From Trogon surrucura (lineage: Eukaryota > Chordata > Aves > Trogoniformes > Trogonidae), in NCBI GenBank assembly GCA_020746105.1, contig CM036658.1, forward strand, positions 32,637,099 through 32,701,098: a DNA stretch of 64,000 nt, read 5' to 3'. Shown one piece after another: positions 12,233 through 23,708 of this stretch. The position numbers and the translations under genes are program-made. Each line of letters begins with the position of its first letter. The stretch's first letter is position 1. The notes below the pieces were generated by a model, which was not told the DNA's origin, made no database searches, and saw only the letters and a list, made by a program, of their open reading frames with translations.

Positions 12233-14420
12233 GAAATTCAGGTTAAGAGGTTCATTGAAGCCATAATTTAGGATCAAGGCTTATTTCAAAAGATGAAAAA
12301 TTAAAGGGACGTTCTACTTTTACAAAGATTTGGAATGGAACCACTAAAATGCCTAGCTCTGCTTACAAGGAGCTCTCCATTGAGAATAAGAGATGCAAAA
12401 GAAGCAACACATGGAAAACAGGTGTCATAGATTTGATACAAAAGAAAGGAACAGTATTATCATGTGAGATCAATTCAGAGTTTCAAAAATCTCAGTGTAT
12501 CTTGAAATGGTCAGGCTGTTTAATTCTGTATTGCATACTCCTGCAGTTGCTGGTGAAAGACTTGTTAAGTATTTTATTATTATTATTTTTACTTCTATAC
12601 AGTTGACATTTCAATATTGTCCTTCATTCTAAATCAAAATTTACTACAATGCTGACGTTTACATAAAGACCTTAAGTTATAGGGCAATGAACTAAGTAAT
12701 ACTAACCTTCAACACGTTCTTAGCATTAAAATGTTACTGGACTTGCATAGAGACACACAAAAAGGATGAAGCAGAACAGGAAAGCGTGCCTCTGTTCCCT
12801 GGCCATCCACCTTTCCTCCTTTTCCTCACCTATTTTTCCTTCTTGAACAATAAATCTGCCTTACCACATTGCAGCATTCTCTCTTCAAAACACCTACTTT
12901 GGTATTTAGTATTTCCAAACAGAAATATCAATTCTAGGCAGAGAGGGAAAGAGAAAGAAAGGAGATAATCTAATGAGAGTAGCAAACCACTTGGGATTTT
13001 ATTTGTTCGCTGTCGATGTGCTTTGGGATATATAATTTAATTAATATTACACAAAGATAACGTTTGTGCTCAAGGTAATCCTTGTAAAATTTCATCCAGG
13101 AACATGCGCAGTAATCATGCTTTGATTGCAAGTGAGTCTCATCAAGTTTTACAACGTATCCGGAAAGAGCACAAAGTATTATCTCCTTCTCTGATATGTT
13201 AGTAATTAAAATACAAACAATTAATTCAGATACAGTTTTTATTACTAAACTCTGTAATTTAAAAAAAAAATTACATCAGGAGCTTAGAAGTTGAACAAAC
13301 ATTCAGGAATAAAAATATAAGCATGAAAAACATTTCAGACTTCAACTACCAGATACAGCAAAATGTCTTTGGTGGCACACCACCTTGCAAGCTGCTGTTG
13401 TACCCTGACATAGGGTAAATCCAGATTAAAATGTAAAGTAGGCAAGAAATTACATGCCATGTCCTACTTCTCTTATCTGACAAGTTTTCAAAAAATTCCA
13501 AAATGAACTGCAAAATCTTCTATACTTTTTCAAGTTTCTTCTTGGCAATCAAATACCCAAACTCTTAATTTCTTCTGGATATTCTGGTTGTTTCCATTTT
13601 CTGATTGATTGCAGACTTCACCAGAATAATACTGTAACCACCAAGATGCAAAGGAGGCATCATGAACTTCCGACCTCCTCCACTTATTTTCTTCTTCAGG
13701 CTGAAAGAATTTAAGCTTTTAATGTCTGGTTAACACTGCTGTAGTATAGAACTATCTGCTAGAAAATGGTGAATTTCACAGGTTCCTGCAGAAAAGTTTA
13801 ATTCTAATGTAACCTTAGCTGTAACGCTGTCTGCTCTTCTGGCAGCTCTTCTGCCCTGCCTCTCTGGGCCTGAAGACTGTCAAGGACACAAGGCCAGTGA
13901 GGTTATCATATTTCCCACCAATCTGTCCAGAAGGCAGAGCAAAAGCACCAGGACACCAACAGTCTAGGATTTCCAAACCAGTGCAATGGACGAATGATGA
14001 AGATGCTAGAATTTCTGAACTCTGGGCTTAACCGCAGCCCCACCAGGGCCTGCTGGAAGCTTTGGCTTCCAACATCTTGCCAACAGGCTATCTTGTGGTC
14101 AGCCAGCCCCTCAAGGCTACCAGGGCTTCTGGGTGGCAGCTGGCCAAACATCTGTTACTCTGTCATACAGGTTAGGGTATAAAGTCATCCAGGTTATCTC
14201 CAAGTTCCTTGGCAAGAAACCAAGATCTTTATCTGTATGTGATTTTCCCACACTTACTGCTTAGCCCTGAAAAAAGCTTTGTGGTTATTAGGCTCCTCAG
14301 TTTGCCTCAGACAGACAACTGTCTTTTGTTACAAAGCATGTTATCTGTTCTTTCTTTGTGTTACTGATGGGTTTTGTAAGTATTTAAAAATAATACAAAA
14401 TAAGACGTAATAAAGTAATC
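12233..14420. other. Non-coding stretch, mostly AT-rich, with one GC-richer block
   Basis: Sequence is AT-rich up to about 13780. From about 13800 to 14200 it becomes noticeably richer in G and C, with open frames on both strands (13906-14151 minus, 13994-14182 plus) but no recognisable domain. I cannot assign it to a CR1 or LTR family. A frame at 12349-12606 (+) ends in a leucine-rich run and has no support as a gene. Confidence 0.45.
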
Positions 14421-14447
14421 TTTTTTTTTTTTTTTTTTTTTTTTTTT
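14421..14447. repeat. (T)27 homopolymer tract
   Basis: Twenty-seven consecutive T, the longest homopolymer in the window. It lies 39 bp from the 3' end of the large CR1. CR1 elements end in octamers rather than poly(A), so the tract is not the CR1 tail. Confidence 0.97.
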
Positions 14448-14716
14448 ATTCCCTGCCTTCTATCAGAACTTGATTTTCTACCCTGCAATCACAGAACCAC
14501 AGAATTCTGAGGCTGGAAAAGACCTCTGAGATCATCAAGTCCAGTCTATGACTCAACACCACCATATCGGCCAGACCACAGCACTAAGTGCCACATCCAG
14601 CCTCTCCAGGGACGGTGACTCCACCACCTCCCTGGGCAGTGCATCCCAGTGCCTGAGCACCCTCTCCGTGAGGAAGTGCTTCCTGAAATCCAACCTAAAC
14701 CTCCCCTGATGCAGCT

Positions 14717-16436
14717 TCAGGCCGTGCCCTCTCGTCCTGTCACTGCCCGGGAGAAGAGCCCAACCCCCACTTGGCTACAACCTCCCTTCAGGGAGTTGTA
14801 GAGAGCAATAAGGTCCCCCTGAGTCTCCTCCAGGCTAAACACCCCCAGCTCCCTCAGCCTCTCCTCATGGGACTTTCCCTCTAGTCCCTTCCCCAGCCTC
14901 ATTGCTCTCCTCCGGACCCACTCCAGCACCTCAAGGTCCTTCTTGCAGTGAGGAGCCCAGACCTGCACACAGGACTTGAGGGGAGGCCTCCCCAGTGCTG
15001 AGCACAGGGGCAGAATCACATCCCTACTCCTGCTGGCCACACTGTTCCTGATACAGGCCAGGATGCCATTGGCCTTCCGGGCCACCTGGGCACACTGCTG
15101 GCTCCTGTTCAACCGGTTGTCACCCAGTACTGTCAGGTCCCTCTCTGCCGGGCCGCTCTCCAGCCACTCCTTTCTCAGTCAGTAGCGCTGCAGCGGGTTA
15201 TTGTGGCCAAAGTGTAGGACCCTGCACTTGGTTTGGTTGAACTTCATCCCGTTGGCCTCAGCCCATCGACGCTGCCTGTCCAGGTCCCTCTGCAGGGCCT
15301 TCCTACCCTCCAGTAGATCAACACTCTCCCCCACCTTGGCGTCACCTGCGAACTTACTAAGGGTAGACTCAATCTCCTCATCTAGGTTGTCAGTCAAGAT
15401 GTCGAATAGGACTGGGCCCAGCACTGATCCCTGGGGGACACCACTGGTCACCAGACGCCAGCTGGATGCAGAACCATTCACCACCACTCTCTGGGCCCAG
15501 TCATCCAGCCAGTTTTTAATTCAGTGAGGGGTGCACCTGTCCAAGCCGTGGGCTGCCAGCTTTTCCAGAAGGATGCTGTGAGAGACTGTGTCAAAGCCTT
15601 TGCTGAAACTGAAGTACACGTGCACAGCCTTCCCCTCATCCACTAGATGGGTCACTCAGTCATAGAAGGAGATGAGATTGGTCTGGCAGGACCTTCCTTT
15701 CTTAAACTCATGTTGTCTGCGCCTTATCCCTGGTTGTCCTCTCCATGCCGCTGGATGGCACTCAGGACGATCCACTCCATAACCTTGCCAGGCACTGAGG
15801 TCAGGCTGACAGGTCTATAGTTCCCCAGATCCTCCTTCTGGTCCTTCTTAACGGATGGACGTCACGTTGGCCAACCTCCAGGCATCCGGGATCGCCACAG
15901 TTAGCCAGGATTGATGACAAATGACAGAGAGAGGCTTAGCCAGTTCTTCTGCCAGCTCCCTCAGCACCCTAGGATGAATCCCATTCAGACCCATGGACTT
16001 GTTGGGATCTAACTGGCACAGCAGGTCACTAACTACTTCCACGTGGGTTACAGGGTCCAGTTGCCCTGAGGATACACAGTCTTTTTGTTAAAGACTGAGG
16101 CAAAGAAGCTGTTAAGTACCTCAGCCTTTTCCTTGTCTTCCATTATTATGTTCCCCTCCTCATCCAATAGGGAATGGAGATTTTCCCTGACTCTTCTGTT
16201 GTTATTAATGTATTTATAAAAGTACTTTTTGTTATCCTTTACAGAATGGCCCGATTAAGTTCTAAATGAACTTTTGCTTCTCTAGTTCTCTCTCTACATG
16301 AGCTTACAAAGTCCTTAAATGCTTCCTGATTCACCTGCCTCTTTTTCCAGAGTTGATACACTCTCTTTTTTTCCCCGAGTTCTTTCAAAAGCTCCCTGCT
16401 CAATTAGGCCAGTCTTCTTCCCCCATGGTTCATTTT
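14717..16436 (-). pseudogene. CR1 ORF2 reverse transcriptase domain, inactive
   Basis: In the minus frame ending at 14717 the RT palm and thumb can be followed upstream. Motif B-like [12 protein letters not shown] is at 15404-15439. Motif C, normally FADD, reads FAGD at 15341-15352, so the first aspartate of the pair is glycine. Motif A, normally LDFSKAF, reads FSFSKGF, with serine at 15608-15610 replacing the catalytic aspartate. In-frame TGA stops occur at 15179-15181, 15521-15523 and 15656-15658. An upstream piece (15848-16042, LDPNKSMGLNGIHPRVL) is in the same frame. The region 16043-16436 is broken by several stops. Reverse transcription needs both motif A and C aspartates, so this copy could not support its own retrotransposition. 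Confidence 0.93.
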
Positions 16437-17437
16437 TCAGCGCATAAGGACAGCATGTTCCTGTGCCTTCATAATTTCACTCTTAAAGTAAGTCCAGCCT
16501 TCCTGGGTCCCTTTGTTTTTGAAGGCTGCTTCCCAAGGGACTCTCCAAACCAGCGTCCTGAATAGACTGAAGTCAGCCCTCCAGAAGTCTAAGGTAGAGG
16601 TTTTGCTGGTGACCCTCCAAACTTCACCACATATTGAAAATTCTATTATATCAAGGTCTCTGTGCCAAAGATGACCTCCGACCACCACATCTTCCACCAG
16701 CCGTTCCCTGCTCATAAACAGTAGGTCTAGCAGGGCACTACCCCTGGTAGGCTCACTGAACAGCTGCAACAGGAAGTTGTCATCCATACATTCCAGAAAC
16801 CTCCTGGACTGCCCTCTTTCTGCTGTGTTATACTTCCAGCAGACATCTGGTGAGTTGAAGTCCCCCATGAGAACCAGGGCTAGTGAATGCGAGACATCTC
16901 TAAGTTGTTGAAAGAATGTCTCATCAGTGTCTTTATCCTGGTTGGGGGGGCTGTAGCAGGCTCCCACTAGGATATCAGCCTCATTGGCCTTCCCCTTTAA
17001 CCTTACCCATAAACATTCCACCTTGGTGCGTCCAACATTGCATTCTAGGCAGTCAAAGCACTCCTTAACATATAGTGCTACCCCATCTTTCCTTGCCAAT
17101 CCCTTCTAAAGAGCCTGTAGCCATCCACTGCAGCCCTCCAACTATGCGAATCATCCCATCATGTTTCTGTGATGACAATTACGTCATGGTTTCGCTGGTG
17201 CACAATAGCTTCTAACTCCTCTTGTTTATTGCCCATGCTACGGGCATTGGCATATACGCACTTGAGCCACGGTACAGATATCTCCTCCAAGAGCGGTGCG
17301 TCACCCCGAGTCTTAACCCCAGCAGCCGTGAGTCCATCACATATACCACGTTTATCCACCTCAAGTGAGATGGCAGACTGAAGGCCGTCCTTAGGTTCAT
17401 CTGTAGTGAGCCTGGTTTTAACCCCTTCCCCCTTCAA
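16437..17437 (-). pseudogene. CR1 ORF2 endonuclease domain, frameshifted
   Basis: The N-terminal part (17159-17437) contains LKCVYANARSMGNKQEELEA and the ITET motif with its catalytic glutamate, then hits TGA at 17159-17161 where TGG (W) is expected. Coding continues in that frame to about 17090, where bases are missing. The body (16437-17099) lies in a different frame and includes GACYSPPNQD, the metal-binding GDFN motif at 16854-16865 and a region matching DLLFMSRERLVEDV. The terminal SDH catalytic motif is replaced by RDL at 16653-16661 (His to Leu). The N-terminal part is in frame with the RT, so a second shift must lie between 16043 and 16437. Confidence 0.93.
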
Positions 17438-17449
17438 GCCTAGTTTAAA

Positions 17450-17700
17450 GCCCTTTCAGTGAGCCCTGCCAGTTCCTACGTGAGGATCCTTTTCCCCCTT
17501 TGAGACAGTTGTACCCATCTGTTGCCAGCAGACCAGGTGCCATATAAACTTCCCCATGATCAAAGAACCCAAAATTCCAATTGTGGCACCAGTCTCTGAG
17601 CCAGACGTTCATCAGGTGTGTTCTCCTCTTTCAGTGTTTCTCTGTGTCACTTGAGGGATTGATAAGAACATCACTTGTAATGCTGCAGATCGAACTACAA
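17450..17700 (-). pseudogene. CR1 ORF1 C-terminus, SGNH-esterase-like remnant
   Basis: Upstream of the endonuclease the minus strand translates, with a shift, to VWLRDWCHNWNFGFFDHG, then APGLLATDG, then KGGKGSS. CR1-clade ORF1 proteins end in an esterase of the SGNH family whose last catalytic block has the form D-G-x-H-L-x-x-x-G-K. Here the block reads DGYNCLKGGK, so the histidine is lost. Further upstream, QVMFLSIPQVTQRNTERGE looks like the preceding strand of the same domain in another frame. Homology then fades, marking the 5' truncation. The assignment rests on motif order, not on a search. Confidence 0.7.
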
Positions 17701-17781
17701 CTGTAGTATCGCCCATGGGAACTAGTGTGCAACTTAAAAATTGGTTTTTAGACTCAAAATCCAGGATGTTTTTATCACAAA

Positions 17782-17855
17782 AGCAAAAAGTATTACATAT
17801 ACTTATATACATATACTTATATACGTATACAGCAAAAGATATTACATATACTATG
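17782..17855. repeat. AT-rich imperfect duplication, period ~49 bp
   Basis: AGCAAAAAGTATTACATATA at 17782 recurs as AGCAAAAGATATTACATATA at about 17831. In between, ATATACTTATATAC is itself duplicated. A small nested AT-rich tandem repeat immediately outside the 5' end of the CR1 copy. Confidence 0.7.
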
Positions 17856-18786
17856 ATATGTTTTATCCAGAAATCTTGAGCCATTCAATATGAAATATCC
17901 AGCAACCAAATGTGAAGGGTAAAATCTAAGAATTGATGAATAAACAACTATTCATTAAATAACTGATTACTTTAGGCATTATCATATAAAATGGACCAGA
18001 TAAGAAAAAATCCTTATACTCAGATATGGTATCTATTGCAATGTGAGAAACATATAAATGGGTTTAAAAGAGTAGTAAAATCATAGTTTTCTGAGAATAG
18101 CCAGTAAACCAGGAAAAATAAAGTGGCTTCTTAAGTAAAACAGGCTTTGAAATGAAGCAGAAGTACCCTGTGATGAAATGAATGAGAAGCTGGTGAGGTG
18201 TCCAGTAATGATGCATTTAAATAAGCAATTTGGCTGGAATTTGCAGTCATCTGTAAATAATTTATCAAATTGAGTAAAGCAGCTCAAAAGTGCACACTGG
18301 TTTAAAAACCGGTAAATATTTTTGCTGTGTGAAAATTCAAAGTCTCCCTCCGTTTCAGATCCTTTTCTTATAAATCCATAAAATGGATGAGAACATTCCT
18401 GTATGCTGCCTAGGTGACAGCTGATCACAGAGTATATTTTTTCTAAAAATATTCCTGAATAAAGACTGTTAAAATGGATGTCCTTCCTCTTTTCTTCTGA
18501 GAAAACAAAGGAAGAACACAACTACTAAAGCATTTTGCACATTCACACTGACATGGCATGCTCTCCATCAGCAGATTTCTACACACTCTGAAGTACAATT
18601 AGTGCTTAAGACTGAGGCACACTTGCTTATTCCACAAGCCATATAGTTTTCTGCTCTCAGCAGCCTATGCACAGCCCACATAATAACTCACTAAACACCC
18701 AGAATAAAAAAACAACCAAACAAAAAAACCAACAGGAGCAGTGTTTTCCTCACTGCTTGCCCCACCTTACGCTCCTCAGACCCTTA

Positions 18787-18824
18787 AAAGGAATATTCAG
18801 ACTTTTTAAAGGAATATTCAGACT
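18787..18824. repeat. Tandem duplication of a 21-bp unit
   Basis: AAAGGAATATTCAGACT occurs at 18787-18803 and identically at 18808-18824, a period of 21 bp with a run of T between the copies. Confidence 0.85.
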
Positions 18825-21800
18825 CCTTCAGATACCAGATTCAGACTAATTTCTTTTTGTGTTCACTTTTGAGTATTTTGAATGTCAGCCTCACTGAAGA
18901 GAAGAAATGTTGCAGAAGAATAATAAATTACAAATAGTTGTAAAAGAACTCACTCTAATACAGATGTGAAAAACTTTGCACACATCACTCACTGTTCCAG
19001 GATGAGGAACAGCATATTTATTACTATGAACTGTAGATTTCAGGGTGACCACAAAGAACCTTCTGCCTCTCTAATTACAACAGACTTTTATTTACATCAT
19101 AGGGATTCTTGTCCTTAGCAAGCATATTTACCTGAAATGCAGTGACTAAGAAAAACTTATCTCAGCCTTTTCAATACTGGGCCCCTTCTTTTCTATCATA
19201 GTTTAGACTTTATGAATATGTTTCTGCCCATATACAAAAAAACTGAACTTACTGGCACCTTGCTTCTAATATGGTCTAAATTTTTGCTCTCTCTCAGTAA
19301 TGCTGCTCACTCAAAAAATCTTGTTCCTGCAGTTCTAACAAAAGCAGACTTGGCTCTAATTTGTAAAAATCCCATCTTCCCCTGAAATTTCTCAGACACA
19401 TCTTCCAGAAAGGGAATCCTCTAATCCTTTCACTGTTTAGCCAGCTCTTCTAGTAATTTATGAAATAAATCAATATTCAACCCTTAAAATTGAAGCATTC
19501 TACTTGCTTGAACCAAAACCTTGATGCCCCGCCCCTGAAAAAGCTCTCTACTTTCTGAAGCTCATGGCAGGCTTAGATGCCATGCCTCTGCTCAAAATAC
19601 TGAACGACAAAGAGAACAAAGAGCATACTGACACATCCAAAGTATTTAGCTTGACAAAGCCAAATGACTCCAACTAACAAACTTCCAGAATAATTCATTT
19701 ATCAACAGAACAAAATAGCATTGCACAGTATCTCACAGGAGAAATGCGTTGTAAGATTAAAAAAAAAAAATTAATTTTCCTAGTTAAAAAAAAACAACCA
19801 GCAAAACCCTGCCACTTTACAACCTTGAGGACAGAAAACTGAAAATGTCCTAAAGCCTATTAATTAAAATGCTTCCGTTCATTTTGTTGAAGAAAGCATT
19901 CAGATTAGTGAATCCATGTAGAACTGATCATTATAATAATATTGAAGCTAGTGAGACAAAACTCACATTTACACTAAGTAAAACAGTGTTTCCTGGGCAT
20001 TTTCTTCTTTTTTTTTTTTTTTTAATTTCATTATAGAAAAAAATCTGTCTGCTCAAGAACACATAGCATGTTCACAGTTTCCTCACAGATCCCAGAACAA
20101 GTTTGAAAAAACTTCTGCTGACTTAACTGAGCTTGACAGTATAGATAACTGCAATGATTTAAGAGAATATATAAATATTATATGTTCTGAAACACATATA
20201 TGCTATTATAAATAATATATTCAGATACTGTTTCAAATAACTAAGTTCTACTAATGCAATCTACATTGCAGCATCCAATGAGTAACAGAATAAGAGCATG
20301 ATGTAGCACCCCTCAACAGCTGCTCTTAAAATGTTGTATTTGAAAGGCAGCAAATTGAATAAAGAAGTGGAAATTAATGCAGTCTTAACTCATAGGTACA
20401 TAGATCATGAATTAATTCTATTAAAATGTGAAAAGAATTGTGTCAAAATGAAGTATAATGCTGAACAAATTTTCCTCATCATTCTGCTTAAGTGAATTAA
20501 ACTTTTCTTGATATATTCTCACTTGAGGCTCAGGAATCCATTATGAATGTCTAAACCAAGACACGATAACGTATGTCTTGTGGCTTCTTCATATTATCAC
20601 TTTAATTTTCAAAATATCTCAAGAGGTAAAAAAGTATTAAAGATGAAAATACTTCTATAAAAAGAAAAAAAAGAAAGAAAATGCAAACAATTTAATTAGC
20701 TGAAAAAACGCAGCTTTGTTAAAAGTTGCAAATATAATAATGAAGATTATCACTCAGTCACAGAAAAAAATCTCCCAGTATGCCTTTGAGGAAGGATATT
20801 TAAATTCACCAGAAGATCAATTACTGTTTGTATGGGTAACTATGAAATTTGATATAGAATGTTGGCAAGTGTTGGTCTCAAAATAAGCCAGAAAGTACCA
20901 TGGATAAAGTAATACAAAATATTAAAGCTTCAGAGACTATGGCTCTCCCAAAACACAGCTCAATCACATACAGAAAATGAACAGTGGAAACACATATCAG
21001 AGACTCTCAAAAAACACAGCCCAGAAGTTAATATTCAAACCCCTGTTATGTTTTGGCATTACTGAGTACTCAAAATTCAAGTTCAACAAAAGCATTCTTT
21101 CTCATCTGGCTGCTCTTAAGATTTCCTCTTAAGGCACCTCTTGTGCTAACTTCTTATTCCTAGATGTTTCTCTATCTGAATTACAGCCTGTAATGACTTG
21201 CTGAGCCATGTACACAGAAATGAAGTAAGAGAACTTCAGCACTTTTATACCTAGACCTAAAATCTTGATTTGAAGAATCCTGGTGCTGCTTCCAGGTTTT
21301 CTCACGAAAAGTGAAGATAAAAGAAAATATGGAAAAAAATCATTCTTGAAGTCCGCGTGTTTTGAATATCCTAAAGCCTAGTTAGTGCAGTTCAAGTGTG
21401 CTAGTGCTTGGATGCTTTAAGTCTGTGCCTTAAGCCATGAAAAATAATGTACTTATCACCCCTGCAATGTGACCTTGGTTATGAAGTCAGGGAACTGCCA
21501 ACAGTCCCTGGGAATGGTTCAGTATCAAGGGCTCACAGACAGGAAAATCTCTGCAATTAGTAGAGGTTGTCCATCTTTTAATTTCTTTGGAGCTTGAAGA
21601 TGAACTCCTGAAGAAAGCCACCATCTGGGAAACCCATACAGGAAGGATAGCCAAGAGGCTGAACTAGATGATGGTTCTCAGGGGCCTGAAAATTGCTACA
21701 AGATACATGAATAGATATGTGAATGAACTAGAACAATGTGTTATTGTTTATGCTGTATTCACACATTTACATTCCGGCACATATTTGCAAACACTCCAGC

Positions 21801-23401
21801 TGCATTCACTATGTTAATGCTCAGTGTGGTAACCAGTGGAGTTATTAGTGAGAGCAGCCTGGAAGAGCTGCATCTTGTGATTTGAAAAGAGTATATATTT
21901 ATCCCAAGGAATCAAGAATGCCTCCTTTCAGGGCTGAACTGAATTGATTGTGTGGGAATGATTCAGCTACAAAGGTTCCCTAGAGATGAACAAAAATGCC
22001 TTCATGTCATGGAATTACTAATAGCCTACTGGCATATATGACAATGAATCCTGAAAGTATAGCAAGGGCTAAGTGAAAGGAGCATCTCAGAATGAAACCC
22101 CAGGCAAGCCTGGTATAATTTGTGAAGAGCAAGCTCAGTGCTGGGAAAAGCCTCTACTTGCCATACCTTTTTAAAAATCCAAACTTTGCCAGAGAAAGAA
22201 GAACGTCTTAGGGCCTTGCCCTACAGAGCCTAGGTGTTCTGTGCCCAGAGCTGTCGGGCACCTGTAGAGACTGTGCACAAGTATATCAAGATACAGTGAA
22301 GCATCATTCCAGAAAAGAAGAATTAAAATCCTGCAGTGGAAGCTGTTCACATTAAATTATCCACTTTCTGGTTTCTAGAGGTTTTGTGTTAGCTATTCTC
22401 TATATCCTCAGAAACTACAGAGCACCAGTGAATAATCTTAGCCCCGTGTTAGTGAAGCTATTATTCATTTATTTTCTTGGTCTTCAAAGCAACAAATTTC
22501 CTGGCAGGCTCTTAATTCACAGGCCTAATCCTCCTATCCATTTATGAGGTTTCTTTGAGGAGATACTTCTGAATACAGAATGCTCTAATTACTCTTTTCA
22601 TTGCCCTTACATCATCCTTCCTCTTCTCAGTTGTTCAGCACAGCCTGTTTTACACTCCTGAGGTATCTTCCCAGGAAGACAGACCTTAAGTAAAGGTATA
22701 GGGAACTGAAGATCAGTTTGCAAAATGGCAAAGGATCAGTTTGGAACAAGGCAGTATTTAAAAGGTTATGAAAGAGAAGGAATCAGCAGTATGAGAGGAA
22801 GACAGAGAGAGGCAGAACTCATGCCTTGGCAAATTCTGACCTCATATTCTGCTATTGCAAGTTTATTATGTAGTTTTGAGCAAACTGTTTAACACTTACC
22901 CAAGCTTGAAGTTGTACTGAGATTTGCCTGTATGTTAAGCCACTCCCATTAATGTTCACAAGGAACTTCAGAAATAACCCAGACATCTTATCAAAACTTG
23001 GACAAGGTCCAAACGACCCTGCACCACCTAGATTAATAAAGCCTTTTGTCCTGGGTTTAGCTAAAAACCCAGTCCTGTTTAGTGATTTTTACTTTCCAGT
23101 TTAGTGTCTTCTAAAAGGCTGCACGTTCTGAAGTCAGCAGCATGTTTTTGCAGACAGTGTGTGCTACTGGCAGTGATAACACCTGATGTTTACAGTCACT
23201 GCCTGGGACTGGGATGCAGAAAGGCTCTTGCTGATACTTATTCCTATAGTGACCAAGGCCACTGCTGGCTCTTGTGTGCCACGCTGGGGGTGCTGGGTAG
23301 TAAGAGGGGGGCACAAGGAAGTAAAAGGTGGCACCTCTGGGGGGTAATAGACAGGACAGGTGACCAACGAGAGTATTCCATCCCACATATGTCATATCTA
23401 G

Positions 23402-23407
23402 TATAAA
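23402..23407 (+). promoter_or_regulatory. LTR TATA-box candidate
   Basis: TATAAA within the LTR, about 355 bp from its start, preceded by CATATGTCATATCTAG. Position fits the U3 promoter of the LTR family. Whether it fires today cannot be judged from sequence. Confidence 0.5.
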
Positions 23408-23702
23408 TTGAGTGATCACAAGAGTTTCGTCCCTTTTGTTCGCCCTTTTTCTGCGATGGCCGGTGTCCAGAGAGGACTCCATCTGACCTCCTGATTTTGA
23501 TCCGGATCCTGAGTTCCCGAATCCAGCTCCCTGTATCCAGCTCCCGCCGCCGCTGAGCCTGGGGTTTCCCCAGTGTCTCCTGCTCTGCAGCACCAGTGGG
23601 GATTGCTATCAGGGGAGGGAGTCGGGTTTGATATCGGGCTACTATCTATAGTTGTATATAGTTCTTTACTTTTATCTTTACACCATTATTTCTATTATTT
23701 TC

Positions 23703-23708
23703 ATTAAA
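23703..23708 (+). promoter_or_regulatory. LTR polyadenylation-signal candidate
   Basis: ATTAAA followed by a T-rich tract (GTTTTTTTCTTCTC), about 300 bp downstream of the TATA box and 137 bp before the LTR end. The placement is compatible with the R region of the LTR. Confidence 0.45.

Larger units (their letters stand above)
14487..17700 (-). mobile_element. Large 5'-truncated CR1 LINE, about 3.2 kb
   Basis: One continuous antisense CR1 copy, oriented with its 3' end at 14487 (TCACAGAA / CCACAGAA octamers) and its truncated 5' end near 17700. In transcription order it carries the end of ORF1 (SGNH-esterase-like), the ORF2 apurinic-type endonuclease, the reverse transcriptase and a short 3' UTR. 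It is clearly richer in G, C and CpG than its flanks. It is dead: substituted catalytic residues, TGA stops and frameshifts. Relative to the copy at 33980-34200 it also lacks 12 bp in the 3' UTR. That other copy is the same subfamily in opposite orientation. The 5' boundary is uncertain by some tens of bases. Confidence 0.96.
17701..23046. other. AT-rich non-coding stretch
   Basis: No gene or interspersed repeat recognised. A minus-strand frame at 18081-18521 (146 codons) has no motif, and no splice sites support it. Tracts: A9-10 near 19760, T17 near 20010-20027, AT-rich block at 20165-20225. Two short tandem repeats are listed separately. Confidence 0.5.

Noticed and set aside
18081-18521. 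146-codon minus-strand frame
   Set aside because: AT-rich, Phe/Ser/Lys-biased, no recognised family.
21640-21710. GAGGCTGAACTAGATGATGG, CR1-tail-like
   Set aside because: Only about 30 bp resemble the CR1 tail, with no octamer end or upstream support.
23111-23593. 160-codon minus-strand frame
   Set aside because: Lies wholly inside the 23 kb solo LTR, antisense, with low-complexity Gly/Ser composition and no domain; a chance frame in GC-richer repeat DNA.
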